Shown here: piece by piece, positions 51,783-57,942 of the stretch | Position numbering within the stretch: the first letter of the stretch is position 1 | Layout: every line of letters starts with the position of its first letter | DNA from: Lachnospiraceae bacterium | Lineage (GTDB): Bacteria; Bacillota; Clostridia; Lachnospirales; Lachnospiraceae | Length of the DNA stretch: 64,000 bases | Assembly (NCBI GenBank): GCA_017468395.1 | Contig: JAFUIR010000016.1 | Location: 102,624-166,623, forward strand | Direction: 5' to 3' | Notes under the pieces: generated by a model | Databases searched by the model: none | Seen by the model: only the letters and a program-made list of their open reading frames with translations | What the model was told of the DNA's origin: nothing | Translations under genes and position numbers: made by a program

Positions 51783-52328
51783 ATGAATACAAAAGTATGT
51801 CCTGATTGTGGAGCAATATTAACGCAAGAAATGATAGATGTAAATATGTGTTGGGAATGTGGAAAAATATTAGATGAATCATTAATTGATGATGAAAAAA
51901 TAGAAGAAATAGAAAGACAGACAAAAGAGAATATTACATATGATTATATAAGTTGTCCAGTATGCGGGAAGAAACATAAACCGAATACCAAAGAGTGCAA
52001 TTTATGTGGATGTAATCTGGTTTATAACCCGCAGTTTGACTACAGAGAAGTTGCACAATTATATAATAAGAGACTTGAACAGTGCAAGAAGAATGCATTG
52101 TATGAATATGATGTCGTTGTTATTTCTAATAAGGCTACAGGAGAAGTTAATTCAGAGGAAATAAGTGCAGTTATTAGAGATCACGCAATGAATGGATGGA
52201 AATTGCATACGATGTATTCTAATGAAATCGGAAAAAATGCTGTTGCTGTTGTGGGTGTTGGAATAAATGTCACTGCTAGTGAGGATGTATTGATTTTTGA
52301 GAGATGCATTAAAAAGGAACAGGAATAG
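51783..52328 (+). CDS. Double zinc-ribbon protein with a DUF4177-like tail
   Basis: The protein is about 181 residues. An N-terminal Cys pair set (VCPDCG ... MCWECGK) and a second (ISCPVCGKKH ... ECNLCGCNL) form two zinc ribbons. The C-terminal ~75 residues (YEYDVVVISNKATGEVNSEE, MNGWKLHTMYSNEIG, VLIFERCI) resemble DUF4177, a small beta-rich domain with a conserved GW. Starts at 51753 or 51774 are possible; 51783 is preferred as it begins right before the first ribbon. It sits 40 bases after the ATPase gene. Function unknown. Confidence 0.7.
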   Translation: MNTKVCPDCGAILTQEMIDVNMCWECGKILDESLIDDEKIEEIERQTKENITYDYISCPVCGKKHKPNTKECNLCGCNLVYNPQFDYREVAQLYNKRLEQCKKNALYEYDVVVISNKATGEVNSEEISAVIRDHAMNGWKLHTMYSNEIGKNAVAVVGVGINVTASEDVLIFERCIKKEQE

Positions 52329-52390
52329 GGCATGATTTAAGAGATTGAAAAAACGTGGCGTGAGGAAAATAAATATGTAAAATTTCATCC

Positions 52391-52419
52391 TTGATTTCGT
52401 ACATATAGTTCGGTACAAT
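52391..52419 (+). promoter_or_regulatory. Promoter of the island HTH gene
   Basis: TTGATT (52391-52396), 17-base spacer, TACAAT (52414-52419). Start of transcription near 52426 falls inside the following hairpin. Confidence 0.6.
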
Positions 52420-52421
52420 CC

Positions 52422-52437
52422 CCCTCCGAAAGGAGGG
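52422..52437 (+). promoter_or_regulatory. Hairpin that hides the ribosome site of the HTH gene
   Basis: CCCTCC (52422-52427), GAAA tetraloop, GGAGGG (52432-52437). The 3' arm is the ribosome site of the gene at 52446. Long read-through transcripts would be occluded; transcripts from the local promoter would lack most of the 5' arm. Confidence 0.65.
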
Positions 52438-52445
52438 AGAAACCT

Positions 52446-52652
52446 ATGGAAAACGAACAGGAAGTTAAATTTTATTCAGTAGCAGAAGTAAGTAAAATGC
52501 TAGGGATTAGCAGGTCAAGAGCATATGAATGGCTTGCTAGTCCCCAATGTCCTTTTCTGGTACTGCGGATAGGCAGGCGGATTATTATACCAGCAAATAA
52601 TTTCGCAAAATGGTACGAAAGTTTTGCAGATGGTACAACGGAAGAAAACTGA
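52446..52652 (+). CDS. Excisionase-like helix-turn-helix protein
   Basis: This 68-residue protein is an excisionase/MerR-type winged helix: FYSVAEVSKMLGISRSRAYE, then LRIGRRIIIPANNFAKWYES. Such proteins bind at attachment sites to direct excision, or act as regulators of mobile elements. It lies beside the right boundary repeat of the island. No integrase gene is seen in the island, so it may work with a recombinase encoded elsewhere or be a remnant. Its ribosome site is inside a tetraloop hairpin. Confidence 0.82.
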   Translation: MENEQEVKFYSVAEVSKMLGISRSRAYEWLASPQCPFLVLRIGRRIIIPANNFAKWYESFADGTTEEN

Positions 52653-52711
52653 TAGAACAGAAGTTGTTAATACTCTTATAGAAATATTACCAAATTGGTA
52701 GTTGGAGTTGA

Positions 52712-52732
52712 AATATTACCAAAATATTACCA
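52712..52732 (+). repeat. Right copy of the 21-bp inverted repeat of the island
   Basis: AATATTACCAAAATATTACC plus A, exact inverse of 49487-49507. A further AATATTACCA lies at 52683. Recombination-protein binding sites are a plausible role. Confidence 0.7.
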
Positions 52733-52839
52733 TCTGTATGGAGCACTTGGAATGTGTGGACTGTATGGAAATAATGGAAAATTCAATGTAACCAATGGAA
52801 GTAGTGGACCGAATGGACTGTATAGAACTAGTGGACAAA

Positions 52840-52867
52840 GGGATTGGGGTATAAACTGGAGGAATAG
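52840..52867 (+). repeat. Right copy of the 28-bp island boundary repeat (att-like)
   Basis: This sequence matches the last 28 bases of the response regulator gene except GAG/GAA in the penultimate codon. It would encode GLGYKLEE-stop, an orphan 3' end. From 52653 to 53583 no credible gene was found. Confidence 0.75.
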
Positions 52868-52880
52868 TTACGAGCAGAGC

Positions 52881-52941
52881 AAAAGGAGTGATATAAGCAC
52901 GATGGAAGTTTACTTCCGTGAGTGCTTGTAGCGCTCCTTTT
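52881..52941 (+). repeat. Nested three-stem hairpin right of the island
   Basis: AAAAGGAG (52881) / CTCCTTTT (52934), AAGCAC (52895) / GTGCTT (52922), and GGAAGT (52904) / ACTTCC (52912) form one long hairpin with a T-rich end. It opens a ~330-base palindrome-prone stretch (to about 53210) with composition unlike the flanks and no credible gene. Confidence 0.6.
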
Positions 52942-53340
52942 ATTGTGCGACAGCACCGACGGCGAGCGAAAATGCGGAGCGTTTTTGCGAGATGGCGGCT
53001 CTGCGAGTATTTATTTGCAAGGTCGCTATTATTTTACGAGCGTACGGACATGAGTAGCGGAGCGCAATGCGCGGGAACTACGAATGGACGAGGTTGTGAG
53101 AATGCGAAGTACGGAGCAACCGGTGTGAGCGGCGGAGGAGTAGCGTATGCGTTGAAAAAATGGACATATGCGTGTCAAGAATAATGTAATATACATTAGA
53201 GGTTTTGGACCAAGTGAATCATATGGATTGTATGGAATATATGGACCAAGTGGCTGGTAATATTATTTAAGGGATTTCAGAGGAAAAAGTATTAAACTGG
53301 TGCTTGTTTATTTTAAAGAAATACATGTTGAAGAAAGCGC

Positions 53341-53368
53341 TTGTAATATTCCCTCTTTCTGCTACAAT
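53341..53368 (+). promoter_or_regulatory. Promoter of the candidate small RNA
   Basis: TTGTAA (53341-53346), 16-base spacer, TACAAT (53363-53368), with extended TG at 53360-53361. Confidence 0.7.
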
Positions 53369-53374
53369 ATAACT

Positions 53375-53460
53375 AACAAAAGGCAATCGCCACAGAGTGG
53401 TTGACCAGTGGATAAAAGCAAAAGCCTTCCCGCACCGACCAAAGTACAGGGAAGGTTTTT
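53375..53460 (+). ncRNA. Candidate ~86-base small RNA or riboswitch-like leader
   Basis: A strong promoter and an intrinsic terminator, CCTTCCC (53425-53431) / GGGAAGG (53449-53455) with T5, bracket a non-coding stretch with small stems (GGC-AATC-GCC at 53382; CCAC/GTGG at 53390-53400). AAGGC (53380-53384) can pair with GCCTT (53424-53428), which overlaps the terminator arm, so an anti-terminator fold is possible. It lies 167 bases before the sigma fusion gene. No known RNA family is matched with confidence. Confidence 0.5.
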
Positions 53461-53533
53461 GTTATACTAGTGACCAATTTCCTTTAATATGTTAAAATAT
53501 AAAAAATTTTCAAAAATATAAAACCAAATCCCG

Positions 53534-53573
53534 CCTCATTGCATCTTACAAGTAGAAAGCAAGATGCAGGAGG
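53534..53573 (+). promoter_or_regulatory. Hairpin that can hide the ribosome site before the sigma fusion
   Basis: GCATCTT (53541-53547) pairs with AAGATGC (53561-53567), and CCTC (53534-53537) can pair with GAGG (53570-53573) of the AGGAGGTG ribosome site of the small upstream ORF. Confidence 0.5.
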
Positions 53574-53583
53574 TGAATTTGCC

Positions 53584-53625
53584 ATGAAATATACAAAAGA
53601 AAAGCTCTGGGAAAGGAACCGTTGA
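53584..53625 (+). CDS. 13-residue upstream ORF coupled to the sigma fusion gene
   Basis: A short ORF, MKYTKEKLWERNR, has the near-perfect ribosome site AGGAGGTG and ends in TGA one base before the ATG of the next gene (TGAcATG). Re-initiation or coupling is likely, since the next gene has only AAAGGAA within the small ORF. Confidence 0.5.
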   Translation: MKYTKEKLWERNR

Positions 53626-53626
53626 C

Positions 53627-56605
53627 ATGAAGGACATTACAGAAATTGAGCGGCAGGCATATGAAAGAGAACAGGAATTGATGGATGCCATTGTCAAATT
53701 GCAGGCAGGGGATACGGGTGCTTTTGATACCATATATCAATATACTTATAAGTTTATGTTTCAGAAGGCAGGACAACTTCTTGCAAACTATTACAACAAG
53801 GATAGTGAACTGAGAAACGACTTGGTACAGGATGCATATATCAAAGTTTTTCGCAACATCGCAAGCCTTCAGGATGCGTGCAAATTTTATGGCTGGCTCA
53901 ATGCCATTTTGGTACATACCATATATGCCTACACCAGAGCGCACTGGAGAGAGGAATTTAATGTTGTGGATGACGAAGGGAAGTCTGTGATTGAGGAAAT
54001 GGGGCAGACTGCCGACACTCCGGAATCCCGGATGATAGACGCAGAGCGGTTGGATTATATCCATGGGGCGTTAGCGACACTGCCGCCGTTACAAAGATGC
54101 ACCGTGGAATATTATTATTTTTCGGAAATGTCAGTGGAAGAAATCGCCCGGCTTTGCGAATGTTCAGAGGGGACTGTGAAAAGCAGATTGAATTATGCCC
54201 GTAAAAAATTAAAAGATACGATTGAAGAAATTGAAAAAACAAAAGGAATAAAACTTCACGGTATTTTTGCCATGCCTTTACTATTGTTTTTGGCGAAGGA
54301 ATCGGCATATGCCGCAGAGTTGGGTGTGGATGCGTCCACTGCTATGGCGGTGCGGAATGCAGTGTATGCAAAATGCGTACCGGGAGCACCAATGTTGCAA
54401 AGTAGTGTGGCTCAGAACGCTTCCGGGCCAAGTACTATGACAAGCGTACAAAACACAAAAGGAGAACAGGTTATGACAGAGCAAAATATAAACGTATCAA
54501 GTAAGGCCGTTTCTATATGGAAAACAGCATTGGGAAAGGTGATTATTTCAGTGACAGTGGTAGTGGCTACTACCGGTGTGATTATGGGAGGACTTTTTGT
54601 ATTCGGAAACAATGAAGACACTAAAGAGGATGACGAAGTGTGTGTAGAAAGCACCATTGACGAGGACGAGGACGAAGATAAGGACGCAGAAAAAGATGCA
54701 GAAATGGGCACTAAAGAAGAAGCATCCCCGGAAACAACTGTTGCAGAAGAGACAACCGTTACAGAAGAAGCAACAAAGCCACAGGAAGAAGTGAACGTAA
54801 AGAGCCTTGTGGCAGAGGATGGATATATCCATATAGGTTCAGCCGACAGCCGTGGAGTTCCCAGTGTATATCAGTATAATTTCCATGAAGATATTGAATA
54901 TCGCAAAGATATCAGAAAAACCTATTTCCCTCTGGGAGAGGAAGTGCTCGTTGATATAAGTTATTATGATGCCAAAAAAACCATAGAAAAGAAAGAGATA
55001 ACCGGAACCTATACCGTTTCTAACTGGCCGGAGGGACTTGTGCTGGATGGAATTACAGCAGAAGACTTTACGAATTCCGGTGCTACCGGTCTGTATCTGG
55101 ATGGCAGTACCGTCAGTGTATGCTGGGTGGATGAGGACAGTGTAAATGCAGAACGTCCGGAATTTTTCACATTGATAGGCGAAGGTGGTGTTTGTATAGC
55201 ATTTACAAGACCGGCCGGAACTGTGGAGGAACAGTATCAGGCACGTAGCATTAAGCCCGGCGACTGTCTGGTACCTTCCTTTTATGTAAAAATGACCGAT
55301 GCAGGAAAACTGGCAGGAGAAGTAGTGTGGGAACAGCGGGAACTGGCAGACGGGGCATTAGCACTGACAATCAGTGACATAACTACTATTACAACTAAAA
55401 AGAATGAGTATAAGGATTTTCAAGTAGCCATAGATCATTCTGATAGTGTACGCTCCACGATGGAGTTGAATATACTTCAAGACAGTGACTCTACGTCAGT
55501 GATTCATTCCTATACTACTTATGAAACCTCAAATTTGCCGGAGGAATTGCAGAAGTATCTGTATGCTGGTTATACAAGAAATGGCGAAAATCAGAGTGAT
55601 GATTACGATGATCCTAACCGGGTGGGTGGCAGAATGCTGACCAGCTTGGTACAGAATCGTGATTTGTTGCAGAATTATTATCGTAAACCGGCAGAGGCTT
55701 ATACCCAGGCCGACTCTCTTTTGGATAAAATTACTGCATTAGAGGTATTGAAGCAGCCTGTTAGTATCGTTTTATATGACCAGGAGTATCGCTTTTATGC
55801 TTATGATGCCAATGTATCAGTGTGGAGTGATGAATATGAAACCAATGACGCTGTAACTGTCTGGGGTTATGCGATACCTACCGGAAACGTAGTGACTTTG
55901 GAGGAAACCGATGCAGTGGCTATGTCCAAGGTAAAACCTAAGGATGTGGAAATCCCTGACATTACTCTGGTGCCGGTGGATTATTATGACCGTGAGACTG
56001 GTATGGGCAAACTGAAGGCTGTGGATGATCAGATTAATGAGATTTATGGGGTGTTGCAGACAGAAGTAAATGCCTATATGACCACACCTGAGCAGGCAGA
56101 GGCTGTAAAGACTTTGTTACAAAAGGCGAGGGAACTGTATTTTATCGTATGTGCAGATAATGCATGTATGAAGAGTTATTCCGAAATAGGCAGCAACGCT
56201 AAATATGCAGATTTTGGTTTGGCAGATTTTAGTACCATCATGGCTCGTTATGAAGAAAAGGGTAATTTCAGTCATTACATGAATGTATATATGTATCAGC
56301 ATATTGATTGTATGGACGGTAAATTACAGGTGATTAAGGACACTTTACCTTTGGTAAACAGAAGCGAATTGACCAAGACCCAGAAGACGGCTTTAGAGAT
56401 GACAGAGCAGCTTTTGGATGTGTTCTATGCAAATACAGGCAACTATGAAACTGTGGTTGAGTATTATAATGAGTATGCCGGTAAAACTTATAATGAAGGT
56501 AATGAGGATTTCAGAAAGTTGACCGACTATGATGCAAGACTGGATAGTATTATTGCATATAGGGAGTTAATCGCTGAGTTCCCTGAGTGGGTAATTTTGG
56601 AGTAA
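53627..56605 (+). CDS. Membrane-spanning ECF sigma factor fused to a large extracytoplasmic domain
   Basis: This 992-residue protein begins with an ECF sigma factor: region 2 (~residues 17-107, LRNDLVQDAYIKVFRNIASL) and region 4 (~150-200, SVEEIARLCECSEGTVKSRL). A linker (~205-300) with a short hydrophobic patch (IFAMPLLLFLAKES) leads to one membrane segment at ~304-326 (KVIISVTVVVATTGVIMGGL), then an acidic, Thr-rich stalk and about 600 extracytoplasmic residues. The outer part has beta-rich and late helical segments I do not recognise. Sigma and sensor parts in one chain would let an outside signal act without a separate anti-sigma factor, probably by cleavage or conformational change. It has its own terminator. 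Not a frameshift fusion: the frame is continuous. Confidence 0.88.
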   Translation: MKDITEIERQAYEREQELMDAIVKLQAGDTGAFDTIYQYTYKFMFQKAGQLLANYYNKDSELRNDLVQDAYIKVFRNIASLQDACKFYGWLNAILVHTIYAYTRAHWREEFNVVDDEGKSVIEEMGQTADTPESRMIDAERLDYIHGALATLPPLQRCTVEYYYFSEMSVEEIARLCECSEGTVKSRLNYARKKLKDTIEEIEKTKGIKLHGIFAMPLLLFLAKESAYAAELGVDASTAMAVRNAVYAKCVPGAPMLQSSVAQNASGPSTMTSVQNTKGEQVMTEQNINVSSKAVSIWKTALGKVIISVTVVVATTGVIMGGLFVFGNNEDTKEDDEVCVESTIDEDEDEDKDAEKDAEMGTKEEASPETTVAEETTVTEEATKPQEEVNVKSLVAEDGYIHIGSADSRGVPSVYQYNFHEDIEYRKDIRKTYFPLGEEVLVDISYYDAKKTIEKKEITGTYTVSNWPEGLVLDGITAEDFTNSGATGLYLDGSTVSVCWVDEDSVNAERPEFFTLIGEGGVCIAFTRPAGTVEEQYQARSIKPGDCLVPSFYVKMTDAGKLAGEVVWEQRELADGALALTISDITTITTKKNEYKDFQVAIDHSDSVRSTMELNILQDSDSTSVIHSYTTYETSNLPEELQKYLYAGYTRNGENQSDDYDDPNRVGGRMLTSLVQNRDLLQNYYRKPAEAYTQADSLLDKITALEVLKQPVSIVLYDQEYRFYAYDANVSVWSDEYETNDAVTVWGYAIPTGNVVTLEETDAVAMSKVKPKDVEIPDITLVPVDYYDRETGMGKLKAVDDQINEIYGVLQTEVNAYMTTPEQAEAVKTLLQKARELYFIVCADNACMKSYSEIGSNAKYADFGLADFSTIMARYEEKGNFSHYMNVYMYQHIDCMDGKLQVIKDTLPLVNRSELTKTQKTALEMTEQLLDVFYANTGNYETVVEYYNEYAGKTYNEGNEDFRKLTDYDARLDSIIAYRELIAEFPEWVILE

Positions 56606-56609
56606 AAGT

Positions 56610-56649
56610 GATTGCAGGTAAGAGGAATAACTTACCTGCAATCTTTTTT
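56610..56649 (+). terminator. Terminator of the sigma fusion gene
   Basis: Perfect 13-bp stem GATTGCAGGTAAG (56610-56622) / CTTACCTGCAATC (56631-56643) with T6. Confidence 0.92.
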
Positions 56650-56670
56650 GATACACATTTAATGAAAATA

Positions 56671-56699
56671 TTGGAAGAATCGAAACATTGTGATATAAT
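56671..56699 (+). promoter_or_regulatory. Promoter of the HD-GYP/kinase pair
   Basis: TTGGAA (56671-56676), 17-base spacer, consensus TATAAT (56694-56699) with extended TG. Confidence 0.75.
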
Positions 56700-56744
56700 G
56701 TACTGTACTATTCGTTTAAATATGTTTGCTTATGAGGTGAGAAC

Positions 56745-57938
56745 ATGGAAAAACGCAGGAAAACGATTCTTATTATATTATCCGCAGTACTGGTTGTTTG
56801 GTGTATGCTGGCAATGTATTTGCGCTATTCAATAGAAAGTGATCCCATTAATTCTTTTACTGTCAAAATCAGTGAAGGTGAGAGTAATGAAAATATGGAC
56901 ATATCTGTTGTTGCGACCAAGCATTGGTATAATGATAAGTATAAAGTCGGACAAACTGTAGGTGCGCAGTATGACGGTACCATTAGCAGCAGATATGAAG
57001 GAAAAATAACAGAATGGAAACTGATTATTACGCTGTCCGAAGAAGGAAAATTAGACAGTTATTGGAATGGTGAGTACATACTGGAAGGAAATAAGCTTAC
57101 AATTATTCCGGATGTGAACACCAAAGAAATTTTTACGGACGGAAGCAGGACTTTCGGATTTGTTATGATTACGGAAAAGTTACTGGAGTTTGAAGAGTTT
57201 GAACTTGTGGGCAGTCGTGAAATGAAATATACGGAGCAGCCGTTATATTGGTTTCTGGTATTTTATATAGCGATATGGATTATGCTTGCACTTTCCTATG
57301 TTATTGCGGAAATACAGACCAAGCGTTATGAAGAGCGAAGAAAGAAGGACGGAGAGATTATTCTGCAAACCATGAGAACTTTTGCGGGAATGATTGATGC
57401 AAAAGATCCTTATACAAGCGGTCACTCTCTGCGCGTTGCGTCTTATTCTCAGGAACTGGCCAGAAGAATGAATATCGGCGAGGAAGAAATCAGAAATTTG
57501 GGTTACATAGCGCTGATGCACGATTGCGGTAAAATGGGTATTAATGACAGTGTGCTCACTAAGCCCGGTTCATTGACACCGGAGGAGCGGAAGTTCATTC
57601 AGGAACACACCGTTAAAGGTGGACATGTTTTGGAAAACTTTACAGCCATTGAAGGAATAAAAGAGGGCGCTTTGTATCATCATGAAAGATATGACGGTAC
57701 CGGATATCCTTATGGATTAAAGGGCGAGGAAATTCCTCTTTGTGCGAGAATTATATGTGTGGCGGACGCTTATGATGCAATGAATACACGCAGGTGTTAT
57801 CGCTCCAACTTGCCCAAGGATGTAATTTTAGATGAATTGGAGCATAATAAAGGAACGCAGTTTGACCCTGAAATTGCGAAACATATGATTGATATGATTC
57901 ATGAAGGGTACTGTAGTGTAGAAGATATTTTGGCATAG
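56745..57938 (+). CDS. HD-GYP phosphodiesterase with a CBM2-like outer domain
   Basis: This 397-residue protein has membrane segments at ~7-28 and ~165-188. The extracytoplasmic part between them (VGAQYDGTISSRYEGKITEW, LDSYWNGEYILEGNKLTI, FGFVM) resembles family-2 carbohydrate-binding modules, including the spaced Trp residues. The cytoplasmic C-terminal domain is HD-GYP: GHSLRVASYSQELARRM, HDCGKMGI, HHERYDGTGYP and LCARIICVADAYDAM, with all metal ligands. In the family it hydrolyses cyclic-di-GMP. The kinase gene starts 4 bases after the stop. An outer CBM-like sensor fits the cellulose-related genes of this window. Polysaccharide sensing is inference. Confidence 0.9.
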   Translation: MEKRRKTILIILSAVLVVWCMLAMYLRYSIESDPINSFTVKISEGESNENMDISVVATKHWYNDKYKVGQTVGAQYDGTISSRYEGKITEWKLIITLSEEGKLDSYWNGEYILEGNKLTIIPDVNTKEIFTDGSRTFGFVMITEKLLEFEEFELVGSREMKYTEQPLYWFLVFYIAIWIMLALSYVIAEIQTKRYEERRKKDGEIILQTMRTFAGMIDAKDPYTSGHSLRVASYSQELARRMNIGEEEIRNLGYIALMHDCGKMGINDSVLTKPGSLTPEERKFIQEHTVKGGHVLENFTAIEGIKEGALYHHERYDGTGYPYGLKGEEIPLCARIICVADAYDAMNTRRCYRSNLPKDVILDELEHNKGTQFDPEIAKHMIDMIHEGYCSVEDILA

Positions 57939-57942
57939 AAAG

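Noticed and set aside
52695-52931. 78-codon Gly/Asn/Tyr-rich open frame right of the island HTH gene
   Set aside because: No ribosome site; it reads the 28-bp boundary repeat out of frame and crosses a hairpin. TGGACTGTATGG-like repeats explain its composition.
52918-53184. 88-codon Cys/Arg-rich open frame
   Set aside because: It lies in a palindrome-rich, composition-shifted stretch without a ribosome site, and the product resembles no protein.
53375-53460. c-di-GMP-I riboswitch
   Set aside because: The GGC...GCAAAAGCC pattern is suggestive, but the conserved GGCAAA core and tetraloop receptor are missing, so only a generic RNA call is made.
56587-56835. 82-codon open frame between the sigma fusion and the HD-GYP gene
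   Set aside because: It overlaps a perfect terminator, a promoter and the true HD-GYP start in another frame.
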